From Atopobiaceae bacterium UBA1367 (GTDB lineage Bacteria > Actinomycetota > Coriobacteriia > Coriobacteriales > Atopobiaceae), in contig DBRN01000012.1 of NCBI GenBank assembly GCA_002305995.1, positions 94,689 through 158,688 on the forward strand: DNA of 64,000 nt, in the 5' to 3' direction. A program made the position numbers and the translations under genes. Position 1 is the first letter of the stretch. Every line of letters starts with the position of its first letter. Shown in pieces: positions 50,251-59,499 of the stretch. Under the pieces are notes generated by a model, which worked only from the letters and a program-made list of their open reading frames with translations, was not told the origin of the DNA and ran no database searches.

Positions 50251-51708
50251 ATGGTAGATGAGCGGTTCAAGAAGGCTGTCGATGCGTATGTCGACGAGGT
50301 GTGGGAGGATGTCGTCGCCGACATTCGCTCGCTGGTGAGGATTCGTTCGGTGGAGGATCGCTCCCTGGCCGCGCCGGGCATGCCGTGGGGCCCTGGATGC
50401 CATGAGGCCCTGGTTCGAGGGCTGGAGATTGCCGCCCGACTAGGGCTCGACGCGCATGAGTGCGAGGGCTACATCGGCTACGCTGACCTTCCTGGCATGT
50501 CCGCACGGCAGGTCGCCATGATCGCCCACACCGACATCGTCCCCGAGGGGCTTGGCTGGACCGTCGACCCCTTTGACGTCACGCGGCGCGAGGGCTACCT
50601 GCTTGGCCGGGGCGTCCTCGATGACAAAGGTCCGTTCGTGCTCTCGCTCTACGCCGCTCACTTCTTCGCGTGTCAGGTGGCGCAGTCGGGCACGCGCCTG
50701 CCGTACACGCTGCGCTGCATCGTGGGCAATGCCGAGGAGACCACGATGGCGGACGTGGCCTATTATCTCGAGCGGCACGAGGCGCCGGCCTTCTGCTTCA
50801 CCCCAGACGCCGACTTTCCGCTGATATGCGGCGAGAAGGGCATCTTCCACGGGGTGTTTCGCACCGGCGCCCCCGTGGTGGGGGAGGGCGTCGGCCTGCT
50901 CGAGCTCGACGGCGGCACCGTGCCCAACGCCATTCCCGGGCGTGCCTGTGCCCTCGTGAGGGAGGAGGCGGCCGCCTTCCTGCTCGCGCGCTGCACCCCC
51001 GGCATCGAGTCCGAGGCCACAGGTGACGGCGTCGTCCGTGTGACGGCCCACGGCATCGGTGGCCATGCGGCGTTTCCCGAGGGAACCGACAACGCCATCG
51101 GGAAGCTCGCCCGTCTCATGCTCTCGTCGGGGACGTCCGAGGCTGCGGTGCTGCTCGGTGAGGGTGACCTGTCCGCGTTTCTGCGGCTGGTGGAGGTCCT
51201 GACGCGCACGAGCGACGGCAGCGCCCTGGGAATCGACGCGCACGACGAGGTCTTTGGCGCGCTGACCCTCAATGCGGGCGTGGTGCGCACCCATCGGGAC
51301 GGGAGCATGTCTGTCACCGTCGACGTGCGCTACCCCACCTCCATCTCCCTCGACGACATCGTCGGCGCCTTCGAGGAGCTTGCGACGCGCAGCGGATGCG
51401 CCTTCGAGCGAGGCATCGCGAAGGAGCCGTTCTACATGGATCCCGGGATGCCGGAGATCCGGACGCTGCTCGACACCTACCGCGAGTACGGCAGCTCCGA
51501 TGCCGAGGCGGTCGTCATCGGCGGGGGAACCTATGCCCGCAACTTCCCGAGGGCCTGCGCCTTTGGCCCCCACGACCCGAGCGTCACCGACCCGGATTGG
51601 GTCGGCATCGAGCATGGACCCGACGAGGGCGTCTCCGAGGAGCAGCTCAAGCGTGCGCTCAAGATCTACATCGTGTCCGTCGCCCGTCTCATGGAGCTTG
51701 ACCTGTAG
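50251..51708 (+). CDS. M20 family dipeptidase, paralogue 1
   Basis: Zinc metallopeptidase of 485 residues, PepV/CPG2-like, probably cleaving dipeptides in the cytoplasm. Ligand motifs: IAHTDIVPEG (His93), GRGVLDDKG (bridging Asp), GNAEETT (Glu pair at 162-163), [15 protein letters not shown], and C-terminal GIEHGPDEGVSEE (His). The lid domain includes THAHGIGGHAAFPEG-like residues. The ATG follows GGGAGG. It shares strong similarity with the gene at 52640, including the identical [13 protein letters not shown] C-terminus. Confidence 0.92.
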   Translation: MVDERFKKAVDAYVDEVWEDVVADIRSLVRIRSVEDRSLAAPGMPWGPGCHEALVRGLEIAARLGLDAHECEGYIGYADLPGMSARQVAMIAHTDIVPEGLGWTVDPFDVTRREGYLLGRGVLDDKGPFVLSLYAAHFFACQVAQSGTRLPYTLRCIVGNAEETTMADVAYYLERHEAPAFCFTPDADFPLICGEKGIFHGVFRTGAPVVGEGVGLLELDGGTVPNAIPGRACALVREEAAAFLLARCTPGIESEATGDGVVRVTAHGIGGHAAFPEGTDNAIGKLARLMLSSGTSEAAVLLGEGDLSAFLRLVEVLTRTSDGSALGIDAHDEVFGALTLNAGVVRTHRDGSMSVTVDVRYPTSISLDDIVGAFEELATRSGCAFERGIAKEPFYMDPGMPEIRTLLDTYREYGSSDAEAVVIGGGTYARNFPRACAFGPHDPSVTDPDWVGIEHGPDEGVSEEQLKRALKIYIVSVARLMELDL

Positions 51709-51747
51709 CCGCAGCGAGTGCGCCGCCCGGCCGGGCGGCGCACGGGA

Positions 51748-52419
51748 TCAGCGCAGCTCGATGTCGTCCCAGTCATCGAGGTGGATCTCAGCGGCACTGC
51801 GCACCCGTTCGAACCGCTGGGCCCTCTCGCCCGACCTGACGGCGCAGGTGGCAAACCCCACGCTGCGGGCGGCGCAGATGCCGGGCTCGATGTCCTCGAA
51901 CACGATGCACAGCTCTGGGGGAACGCGCAGCCTCCTCGCCGCCTCCAGGTAGATGTCGGGCTGGTCCTTGGCCGCCCCCACATCGCAGCTGTGCACGCAG
52001 GTGTCGAAGAGCCCTACGACGTCCACCAGCTCCATAGCGCCGATGAGCTCGGGCTCGTTTGCGGTCGCCAGGGCGCATCGGACGCCTGCCCTGCGCAGGG
52101 ACCTGATGTAACCCTCGACGCCGGGGCGCAGCTCGACGCGCGATCGGTAGAGGGCATGGCTCAGGAGAGTCCACTCCCTGCGGATGTCCTCCGGCCGCTC
52201 GTGGAGCCCGTAGGTCTCGATGGTATATTGAGCCCCGGCCCCAAATCCCAGCACGGAGAGGGTGCGCGCGTACTCCTCGGAGTACTCGATGCCCCGCGCC
52301 CCGAGGAACGCGCGGTCGACCTCCTCCCAGATCCATCCGGTGCGTGCGATGGTCCCATCGAAGTCGAAGATGGCTCCCGAGAACGTCGGTGGCCAAAGTG
52401 TCGGCGCTGCGTCTCCCAC
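51748..52419 (-). CDS. HAD-superfamily phosphatase (beta-phosphoglucomutase-like)
   Basis: 223 residues with all four HAD motifs: FDFDGTIAR (motif I), ATANEPE (motif II), KDQPDIY (motif III Lys) and VFEDIEPGICAA (motif IV), plus a helical cap. It hydrolyses or mutates a small phosphorylated metabolite; specificity is unknown. The GTG start follows AAGGGAG on the minus strand. It lies on the opposite strand between the two M20 peptidase genes. Confidence 0.87.
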   Translation of the reverse strand: MGDAAPTLWPPTFSGAIFDFDGTIARTGWIWEEVDRAFLGARGIEYSEEYARTLSVLGFGAGAQYTIETYGLHERPEDIRREWTLLSHALYRSRVELRPGVEGYIRSLRRAGVRCALATANEPELIGAMELVDVVGLFDTCVHSCDVGAAKDQPDIYLEAARRLRVPPELCIVFEDIEPGICAARSVGFATCAVRSGERAQRFERVRSAAEIHLDDWDDIELR

Positions 52420-52639
52420 GTGATGCTCCCTTGACGGCGCTCATGATGCGCGGGTTGCCCGGCCACGTCGGGACCCCAGGGCGCTGACGGCGTCGCATTG
52501 CCGCCATGGCGTCCCAGTCTAGCACGGCAGGCGGTCGCAGCCGCAACCCCAATGGCAGGAGCTACCGATGCGCCCCAGGAGTGCTACCCTACACTTGTAT
52601 ACAGAATTCGATCAATTTCATACGAAAGAAGGGTCACGC

Positions 52640-54052
52640 ATGGCGGATGGGCAGCTGAGGGCCGAGGCCCGCGAGTTCGTGGGTCGTGTGTGGGAGGACG
52701 TGGTCGACGATATCGGGACGCTCGTCGCGATCCGATCGGTGGAGGACCTGGACCATGCGGTGCCAGGCAAGCCCTACGGCCCCGCCCCGTTCGAGGCGCT
52801 GCAGGCCGCGATCGGCATCGCGGCGCGCCTGGGCATGGATGCCCACAACTGCGATGGGCGCATCGGGTACGCGGACGTTGCCGGCGCGTCCCCCCGGCAG
52901 ATCGCCATGATCGCCCACGTCGACATCGTCCCCGAGGGCACCGGCTGGAGCCACGACCCCTTCGGGCTCACGCGCACGGACGGCTACCTCATCGGACGCG
53001 GCGTCCTCGACGACAAGGGCCCGATGGTGCTCGCGCTCCATGCCGCGCGGTTCTTCGCGGAGCGCGCCGAGAGGACGGGCATCCCCAACCCCTACACCAT
53101 TCGCGTCATCATCGGATGCAACGAGGAGACCGAGATGCGCGACGTGGAGTGGTACATCGAGCACTTCGAGCAGCCCGCGTTCCTCTTCACGCCCGACGCC
53201 GACTTCCCCCTGATCTGCGGGGAGAAGGGAGGCTACTCCGCGACCCTCCGCTCCGGGCGGATCTCCGACGTCATCGTCTCGTTTGACGGCGGCACCGCGG
53301 GCAACGCGGTGGCCGGCGAGGCCACCGCCGTCGTGCGCGCCGACGCCGCGTCGCTCCCGCCCGCCGACCGCATCGACGTCGAGCCGGCGGGGGAAGGGCT
53401 CGCACGGGTCACCGCCCACGGCATCAGCCGTCATGCCGCGTCCCCCGAGGGCTCCATCAACGCCATCGGCCTCGTGGTGGACTACCTGCTCGCGCACGAC
53501 CTCTGCTCTGCGGACGAACGCCGCTTCCTCGAGCTCGAGCGAGCCGTCTTCGCCTCCACCGACGGCTCCACGTTGGGCATCAAAAGCGAGGACCAGCGCC
53601 TGGGCTCCCTCACCTGCATCGGTGGCACCATGCGCACCACAGACGGCGCCTTCGAGCAGACCATCGACAGCCGCTATCCCGAGTCGATCACCGGCGACGA
53701 GATCACCGCGGCGGTCGGCTCCCTAGCCGAGCGCCATGGCGCCACGCTGACCTGCGACCTTGACATGGTCCCGTCCTACCAGTCGCCCGACAGCGCGCCC
53801 ATCCGCACGCTCGTGGACACCTACAACGAGCTCACCGGCCGCCAGGGCAAGGCCTATTGCATCGGTGGCGGCACCTACGCCCGCCACTTCGCGTGTGCCG
53901 GCGCCTTTGGCCCCAACGACCCCGAGGATCCCATGCCCGCATGGGTCGGCGCCGAGCACTCCGCCGACGAGGGCTTCTCCGAGGAGCTGCTCAAGCGCGC
54001 GCTGGAGATCTACATCGTGTCCATCGCGCGCCTCATGGAGCTCGACCTGTAG
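52640..54052 (+). CDS. M20 family dipeptidase, paralogue 2
   Basis: 470 residues with the same ligand set as the upstream paralogue: [42 protein letters not shown] and [13 protein letters not shown]. The sequences align end to end, but identity is clearly reduced in the lid, so this is an old tandem duplication. ATG 52640 follows GAAAGAAGGG at 52624-52633; the longer frame upstream crosses the AT-rich promoter region and is rejected. Confidence 0.92.
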   Translation: MADGQLRAEAREFVGRVWEDVVDDIGTLVAIRSVEDLDHAVPGKPYGPAPFEALQAAIGIAARLGMDAHNCDGRIGYADVAGASPRQIAMIAHVDIVPEGTGWSHDPFGLTRTDGYLIGRGVLDDKGPMVLALHAARFFAERAERTGIPNPYTIRVIIGCNEETEMRDVEWYIEHFEQPAFLFTPDADFPLICGEKGGYSATLRSGRISDVIVSFDGGTAGNAVAGEATAVVRADAASLPPADRIDVEPAGEGLARVTAHGISRHAASPEGSINAIGLVVDYLLAHDLCSADERRFLELERAVFASTDGSTLGIKSEDQRLGSLTCIGGTMRTTDGAFEQTIDSRYPESITGDEITAAVGSLAERHGATLTCDLDMVPSYQSPDSAPIRTLVDTYNELTGRQGKAYCIGGGTYARHFACAGAFGPNDPEDPMPAWVGAEHSADEGFSEELLKRALEIYIVSIARLMELDL

Positions 54053-54090
54053 CCGCGGGGCTCCCTCGCCCCTGGTGGGGAGGTGCCTGC

Positions 54091-54768
54091 TCAGGGGCTG
54101 TCGTCCAGGACCAGCACGTGGCGCCCATCCACCCTGATGACGCCCTCGTCACCCATGCGGCCGAGCTCCCGCGAGAGGGCGCTGCGATTGACGTTGAGGT
54201 AGCGGGCGAGCTCGGTCCGCGTGAGGGGCACGTGGACCGACCCGTCGCCTGCGGTCGGCAGCCCGCGCAGGTACATGAGCACGCGATCGCGCATGCTCCT
54301 CTGCGAGATGATGCGCACCTTGCGGTTGAGGTAGGCATCCTTGCGGGCGAGGTCCAGCGCGAGGTTGACCAGGAGCCGCTGGGCGGTCGGGCATGCGTGA
54401 TCTGTCCGCAGCAGCGTCGCGACGTCGAGGAACAGCACCGTGCTCTCGCGGGCGGCGCGGATCTGCATAGGGCTCGCCTCGCCCAGGCACGCGAGAGCCT
54501 CCCCGAACATCTGCCCGGGGGTGAGCCGGACCATGTCCACCTGGTCGAACCGCTCGCTCATGAACGACCCCTCGAGCTCCCCCTCGAGCACCAGCCCTGC
54601 CTGCGCGATGGGATCGCCGATGCGCAGCAGGAGCTCGTCCTGGGAGAACGTCCTCAGGCGCGCCCCCAGCAGGTCAAGCGCATCGCCGAGGTCCTCGTGC
54701 CCGACGCCCGCGAAGGGCGGGCAGGAGCAGATGAGCTGCCGGTATCCCTCGAGGCCGCCAGTGGTCAC
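54091..54768 (-). CDS. Crp/Fnr family regulator, HcpR-like
   Basis: 225 residues: cyclic-nucleotide-type beta-barrel ([33 protein letters not shown]), dimerisation helix, and C-terminal winged helix ([20 protein letters not shown]). Two N-terminal Cys (LICSCPPF) resemble those of Fnr-like sensors, but no full four-Cys set is present. Divergent from hcp with a palindrome between them, so by analogy with HcpR it probably activates hcp in response to nitric oxide. The GTG start 54768 follows GAAGGGAG. Confidence 0.88.
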   Translation of the reverse strand: MTTGGLEGYRQLICSCPPFAGVGHEDLGDALDLLGARLRTFSQDELLLRIGDPIAQAGLVLEGELEGSFMSERFDQVDMVRLTPGQMFGEALACLGEASPMQIRAARESTVLFLDVATLLRTDHACPTAQRLLVNLALDLARKDAYLNRKVRIISQRSMRDRVLMYLRGLPTAGDGSVHVPLTRTELARYLNVNRSALSRELGRMGDEGVIRVDGRHVLVLDDSP

Positions 54769-54820
54769 GGCGCTCCCTTCCTGCGAACGGCGGCCTGCCG
54801 TGCGGCCTGCCGCATCGTGC

Positions 54821-54836
54821 TGTTGCCGTGGCAACA
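54821..54836. promoter_or_regulatory. Putative operator between the Crp/Fnr gene and hcp
   Basis: TGTTGCC-GT-GGCAACA is a perfect dyad with 7-bp arms, 53 bp upstream of the regulator and about 118 bp before hcp. Crp/Fnr sites are typically such dyads, so this is the likely binding site of the adjacent regulator. A TACAAT-like -10 follows at 54859-54864 on the hcp side. Confidence 0.65.
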
Positions 54837-54954
54837 ACTGTCTTCCACGGTCGTCTCTACAATACACGCATCGGCCATCTGCGGAGAGGCTCAGCCGAGA
54901 GTCCGGCCGGCCGCGCCGCGTGCGACAACGGGACGAACGAGGAGAGGGGCGGCA

Positions 54955-56604
54955 ATGGATCCCAAGATGTTCTGCTACCAGTGCCAGGAGACCGCGGGGT
55001 GCACGGGCTGCACGGTGAGCGGCGTGTGCGGGAAGAGGCCGGAGGTGGCCGCCCTGCAGGACCTGCTCGTCTATGTGACCAAAGGGCTCTCGGCCGTCAC
55101 CACCAGGCTGCGCGAGGAGGGCATGCAGGTTGGCAGGGAGGCCAACCACCTGGTCACGCTCAACCTGTTCGCCACCATCACCAACGCGAACTTCGACAAG
55201 GAGGCGATCGCCGCGCGCGTGACCCAGACGCTCGAGGCCACCGGTGCGCTCCTGCCACAGGTGCGTGACGTCTCCGGGCTGCCCGAGGCCGCGCTCTGGA
55301 GTGGTACCGAGGCCGACTACGAGGCGAAGGCTGCCGCACCCGAGGTGGGCGTCCTCGCGACTGCCGACGAGGACGTGCGCAGCCTGCGGGAGCTGATCAC
55401 CTACGGCCTGAAGGGCCTCGCCGCCTACTCGAAGCATGCCAACGCGCTGCTGCAGGACGACGAGGGGATCGATGCCTTCATCCAGCGCGCCCTTGCCGCG
55501 ACGCTCGACGACGGCCTCTCCGTCGACGACCTGGTGGCGCTCGCGCTCGAGACGGGCAGACATGGCGTCGACGGCATGGCGCTCCTGGACGCGGCGAACA
55601 CCCAAGCCTACGGCAATCCCGAGATCACGACGGTGAGCCTGGGCGTGCGCGGGAACCCCGCGATCCTGGTCTCGGGCCACGATCTGCGCGACCTCGAGAT
55701 GCTCCTGCAGCAGACCGCCGGTACGGGCGTGGACGTCTACACCCACTCGGAGATGCTGCCCGCCCACTACTACCCGGCACTCAAGGAGCATCCGCACCTG
55801 GTGGGCAACTACGGGGGCGCCTGGTGGAGGCAGAGGGAGGAGTTCGAGAGGTTCAACGGCCCCATCCTGATGACGACCAACTGCGTGGTGCCCCCTGCGG
55901 CCAGCTACAGGGATCGCCTGTGGACGACCGGCGCGACCGGCGTTCCCGGGTGTCGCCACATCGAGGGTGCGTACGGCGAGGCGAAGGACTTCTCGCCGCT
56001 CATCGAGCAGGCGCTGCGCTGTGATCCCCCCGAGGAGCTCGAGACGGGCACCATCGTGGGCGGCTTTGCCCACGAGCAGGTCTTCGCGCTGGCCGATGCG
56101 GTGGTGGATGCCGTCAAGGCGGGTGCGATCCGCGCCTTCGTCGTCATGGCGGGCTGTGACGGGAGGATGAGGTCCCGCTCGTACTACACCGAGTTCGCCG
56201 AGAGGCTGCCGAAGGACACCGTGATCCTGACGGCGGGCTGCGCGAAGTACCGCTACAACAAGCTCGGCCTCGGCGACATCGGTGGCATCCCCCGCGTGCT
56301 CGACGCCGGCCAGTGCAACGACTCCTACTCGCTCGCCCTGATCGCGCTGAGGCTCAAGGAGGTCTTCGGCCTCGATGACATCAACGACCTGCCCCTGGTG
56401 TTCAACATCGCCTGGTATGAGCAGAAGGCCGTGATCGTGCTTCTGGCCCTGCTGTACCTGGGCGTCAAGAACATCCACCTCGGGCCCACGCTCCCGGCGT
56501 TCCTCTCACCCAACGTGGCGAAGGTGCTGGTCGAGAACTTCGGCATCGCCGGCATCGGGACCGTCGATGACGACCTGAGGCTGTTCTTTGGGGACGTCGC
56601 CTGA
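54955..56604 (+). CDS. hcp: Hybrid cluster protein (hydroxylamine / NO reductase)
   Basis: 549 residues. The N-terminal iron-sulfur motif [19 protein letters not shown] has Cys7, 10, 19 and 25 (Cx2C-x8-Cx5C), the class I arrangement of strict anaerobes. Hybrid-cluster ligands are in [59 protein letters not shown] and [10 protein letters not shown]. It detoxifies nitric oxide or hydroxylamine in the cytoplasm. ATG 54955 follows GAGGAGAGGGG. No hcr reductase gene is adjacent. Confidence 0.96.
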   Translation: MDPKMFCYQCQETAGCTGCTVSGVCGKRPEVAALQDLLVYVTKGLSAVTTRLREEGMQVGREANHLVTLNLFATITNANFDKEAIAARVTQTLEATGALLPQVRDVSGLPEAALWSGTEADYEAKAAAPEVGVLATADEDVRSLRELITYGLKGLAAYSKHANALLQDDEGIDAFIQRALAATLDDGLSVDDLVALALETGRHGVDGMALLDAANTQAYGNPEITTVSLGVRGNPAILVSGHDLRDLEMLLQQTAGTGVDVYTHSEMLPAHYYPALKEHPHLVGNYGGAWWRQREEFERFNGPILMTTNCVVPPAASYRDRLWTTGATGVPGCRHIEGAYGEAKDFSPLIEQALRCDPPEELETGTIVGGFAHEQVFALADAVVDAVKAGAIRAFVVMAGCDGRMRSRSYYTEFAERLPKDTVILTAGCAKYRYNKLGLGDIGGIPRVLDAGQCNDSYSLALIALRLKEVFGLDDINDLPLVFNIAWYEQKAVIVLLALLYLGVKNIHLGPTLPAFLSPNVAKVLVENFGIAGIGTVDDDLRLFFGDVA

Positions 56605-56695
56605 CGATCTCGGCGGACGCGGGGGGCGTGCGGCGGCGCAGGCGCGTACCCGACCCCCGTGCTACCGCTGACAGGAACTGGCGGGGGAAGTGCCA

Positions 56696-56757
56696 GCCGG
56701 AAGACGCGGGACACCCTCCGGGACGCGCGTCCCGGAGGGTGTCCCGCGTCTTCCGGC
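56696..56757. terminator. 62-bp perfect palindrome between hcp and cbiO
   Basis: 31 bases (56696-56726) are exactly complementary to the next 31 (56727-56757) with no loop. It begins 91 bp after the hcp stop and ends 2 bp before the cbiO stop, between converging genes. It surely acts as a bidirectional terminator, but it is far longer than needed and without T-tracts. Confidence 0.85.
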
Positions 56758-56759
56758 AC

Positions 56760-57506
56760 TCATTCGTTGATGTGCACATGGGGGCGATCGTCGTAGCCGT
56801 GCATCTCGCCCATGTAGACGAAGTAGTCCGCCACCTGGTCCGCGAGCGACTGGTCGTGGGTGGCAATGACAAGCGTCCTTCTCACTGACTTGAGCTGACC
56901 GAGGAAGTCGAGGAGCCATGCGCGCGCCCTAGCGTCGAGTCCGGCGAACGGCTCGTCGAAGCAGTAGACGTCGGGGTTCATGGACAGCACGCAGGCGATG
57001 GCGACGCGCTTCTTCTCGCCTCCCGACAGGGCGTAGGGGGCACGCGTGCGCAGATGCCCTATCTCCAGCAGGCGGCACGCGTCGGACACGCGTCGGGCTA
57101 CCTCGTCCTCGGACAGGCCCATCTGCCGGGGGCCGAAGGCGACCTCGTCCTCGACGCTCGCGCAGAAGAGCTGTGCGTCGCTGTCCTGGAAGATGAACCC
57201 GACACGCTGGTGAAGGCGCTTCGCAAAGGAGGCGTCACGCATGGTGCGCTCGTCGACGAGATCCCCGTCGAAGCGGTACGAGCCCCTCTGGGCAAACAGG
57301 AGGCCGCAGATGACCTTGAGCAGCGTCGACTTGCCTGAGCCGTTGTCGCCCATGAGCACCACGCTGTCCCCCTCGCGGACGCTCAGCGAGACGTGCCGGA
57401 GGGCGGGCGCGTCCTCGTAGGCGAAGCAGAGGTCATCGAGCTCTATGAGTGCCTTGGAGCCTGTCGCAGGGGGTGTGTGGAGCTCCCGCAGGTGTGTGTG
57501 GGACAT
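56760..57506 (-). CDS. cbiO: Cobalt/nickel ECF transporter ATPase CbiO
   Basis: ABC ATPase of 248 residues: Walker A GDNGSGKST near residue 53, Q-loop FIFQDSDAQLFCAS, signature YALSGGEKKRVAIA, Walker B CFDEPFAGLD, and switch His in IATHDQS. A His-containing tail (MHGYDDRPHVHINE) may contact metal. The start at 57506 is one base after the cbiQ stop; the longer frame is inside cbiQ. Last gene of cbiMQO. Confidence 0.95.
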   Translation of the reverse strand: MSHTHLRELHTPPATGSKALIELDDLCFAYEDAPALRHVSLSVREGDSVVLMGDNGSGKSTLLKVICGLLFAQRGSYRFDGDLVDERTMRDASFAKRLHQRVGFIFQDSDAQLFCASVEDEVAFGPRQMGLSEDEVARRVSDACRLLEIGHLRTRAPYALSGGEKKRVAIACVLSMNPDVYCFDEPFAGLDARARAWLLDFLGQLKSVRRTLVIATHDQSLADQVADYFVYMGEMHGYDDRPHVHINE

Positions 57507-57507
57507 G

Positions 57508-58341
57508 TCAGACCGTGCCTTGCAGGTGGAGGAACAGGGCGACGATGGCCGCGAGGGCCAGCATCCAGGCGACGTCGGCCCCTCTTCTCGCCTCGCGTCC
57601 CCCCACATGATACTCCCCGTCAAAGGCGCGGCACCGCATGGCGTCGTAGGTCTCCTGCGCGGACCGACCGGCCTTGACGAGGACGACCCCGCCCACCCCG
57701 CCGAGCGAGGCGGCCTTGTCCGCGTTCCTCCCCACGCTACGAAGCCTGAGGGCCGCCAATGCCTCGGAGGCCGTCTCCCCCAGGCGGACGATGCTCCGAA
57801 GGGTGAGGTCCATGGTCAGGATGGCGACCCCCGGCACCCCCATGACCCTCAGCGCGCGCGTGAGGTCGGCCGCAGGCGTCGTCAGGGTGGTGATGAGGGT
57901 GACGCCCGTGCTCACGAGCGCCTTGGTGGTCAGCAGGAGTGCCGAGTGCGCCTGTCCCAGCGCGACCGCGGGGAGCATGATGACCAGCGCAAGACCCGCC
58001 GAGGCGCCGGCACCCGCGACGACCCTTCCGAGCGCCCCGCGTGGCAGGAGGCACGCCCTGACGAGCGTCCCGGCCAGCATGATCATCACGAACAGGTAGT
58101 TGCGCGAGAGCGATGTGAGGAGGATGCACGAGAGGCAGAGCACGACCTTCACCGTCGCGGAGGGGGAGAGCGGCGACGCCTGCCCGTCATCGAGCCTGAA
58201 GCGTGCCAGGACCGAGGAGATCGCGAGGATGCTGCGCGAGATGAAGCCGTCCCGGTCGGAGACGGGCTGGTAGCGCTCGGGGGAGGCGAGCCAATCCGGT
58301 ATGTCGGTGGGAGCGGGCGCCATGGTGTCGACGAGGGCCAT
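57508..58341 (-). CDS. cbiQ: Cobalt/nickel ECF transporter transmembrane subunit CbiQ
   Basis: 277 residues with five or so membrane segments and the CbiQ coupling-helix region LRVMGVPGVAILTMDLTLRS and AQETYDAMRCRAFDGEY (Ala-Arg-Gly-like motifs that contact the ATPase). It is 5 bp downstream of cbiM and next to cbiO. Confidence 0.9.
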   Translation of the reverse strand: MALVDTMAPAPTDIPDWLASPERYQPVSDRDGFISRSILAISSVLARFRLDDGQASPLSPSATVKVVLCLSCILLTSLSRNYLFVMIMLAGTLVRACLLPRGALGRVVAGAGASAGLALVIMLPAVALGQAHSALLLTTKALVSTGVTLITTLTTPAADLTRALRVMGVPGVAILTMDLTLRSIVRLGETASEALAALRLRSVGRNADKAASLGGVGGVVLVKAGRSAQETYDAMRCRAFDGEYHVGGREARRGADVAWMLALAAIVALFLHLQGTV

Positions 58342-58346
58342 GCGGC

Positions 58347-59336
58347 CTAGGCGTCAAAGTCCACACGGGGCCTCGCGATGGGCGAGGCAAGGCGGAAGAC
58401 GATCACCAGCAGCGTCACGCCCACGATCGCGGAGACGATGTAGCCGATCCACTCGGGGAGGACGCCGACGGCATAGTCGGGCATGAGCGAGCCCCACTCC
58501 CAGCCGCTGCCGAGGCCGGCGGGGGTGTAGCCCACCATCCCGGCGAGGTCCTCGACGCCCCACTCGCCCCATGCGTCACCCGTCGCGAGGAGGCCCAGCG
58601 GGCTTGCGGCCACCAGGGCGAGCACGAGGCCAAGGACGGGGGCGAGCCCGGCAGGGGAGTCGGCGCGCGTCTCGATGCCGAACGAGGGGGCGGCGCTGCG
58701 CAGGAACGCCAGGATGCCCACGGTGAGGCCCGCCTCGGCCAGGCCGGCGACGCTGAGATGGCCGACCATCATCGCGGGCACGGAGACGGACAGGGGGTAG
58801 GGGCAGTAGAGCGCGGCGCCGGAGGCGTCATGGAAGAGGAGTGGCTGGACGCCAAACTCGAGGGCGCAGAGCAGGGCGGCGGCGTTGAGGCCGACGTACG
58901 AGCCGATGCCGGCGCCGAGAAGCTCCCCCCGCTCGCCCCCGATGGCCCTGCGGACCGCCGAGTAGACGGCATGGCCGACAAAGGGGAGCGCGAACGCCAT
59001 GTTGAGGCAGTTGGCCCCCAGGGAGAGGATGCCCCCGTCTCCGAAGAAGACCGCCTGGATCGCAAGCGCGACGCTTATCGCCAGGACGGCAGACCAAGGG
59101 CCGAAGAGAATGGCGATGAGCGTGCCGCAGACCGCGTGGCCCGTGGTGCCGCCGGGCAGCGGGACGTTGAACATCATCGCGAGGAAGCTGAACGCGGCGG
59201 CGACGCCGATCAGGGGCACCTTCTCGCCAGGCACCTCCTCGCGCAGGTGCCTGGCGGCCGCACGCCAGACGGGGGCCATGGCGACCGTTGCCAAGATGCA
59301 GGTGGACGGGCTGAGATAGTTCTCGGGGATGTGCAT
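58347..59336 (-). CDS. cbiM: Cobalt/nickel substrate-capture protein CbiM fused to a CbiN/PDGLE-type tail
   Basis: 329 residues. It begins MHIPENYLSPSTCILA; the Met-His-Ile start supplies metal ligands in this family, which fixes the start at 59336. MMFNVPLPGGTTGHAVCGTL, FFGDGGILSLGANCLNMAF and further membrane helices follow. After about residue 230 there is a second part with ASPLGLLATGDAWGEWG and a last membrane helix, matching the PDGLE/NikN-type small subunit normally encoded separately. Cobalt or nickel cannot be told apart by eye. Confidence 0.92.
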   Translation of the reverse strand: MHIPENYLSPSTCILATVAMAPVWRAAARHLREEVPGEKVPLIGVAAAFSFLAMMFNVPLPGGTTGHAVCGTLIAILFGPWSAVLAISVALAIQAVFFGDGGILSLGANCLNMAFALPFVGHAVYSAVRRAIGGERGELLGAGIGSYVGLNAAALLCALEFGVQPLLFHDASGAALYCPYPLSVSVPAMMVGHLSVAGLAEAGLTVGILAFLRSAAPSFGIETRADSPAGLAPVLGLVLALVAASPLGLLATGDAWGEWGVEDLAGMVGYTPAGLGSGWEWGSLMPDYAVGVLPEWIGYIVSAIVGVTLLVIVFRLASPIARPRVDFDA

Positions 59337-59432
59337 CTGCGTCCTCTCGCTGGGGTGGTCAGGAAACTGTAGCACTACTCGCACGGGAGCGTGACACGCT
59401 GCACGCGCGAAAGCGCCATCCCAACAGCCTAC

Positions 59433-59452
59433 CCTTGGACTGCAGTCCAAGG
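59433..59452. promoter_or_regulatory. 20-bp perfect palindrome upstream of cbiMQO (putative metal-regulator site)
   Basis: CCTTGGACTGCAGTCCAAGG is perfectly self-complementary and lies 97 bp before cbiM, between cbiM and the phosphatase gene (both on the minus strand). Likely operator for a metal-sensing repressor; it could also be the stem of a phosphatase-gene terminator. Confidence 0.55.
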
Positions 59453-59499
59453 TCAAGGTGCGGCTCCGCATGGGAGGCGCCCGTCCCGCCGCGTCGGGG

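Noticed and set aside
54769..56478. Minus-strand extension of the Crp/Fnr gene under hcp
   Set aside because: The real regulator starts at GTG 54768 with a ribosome site; the extension is a shadow of hcp.
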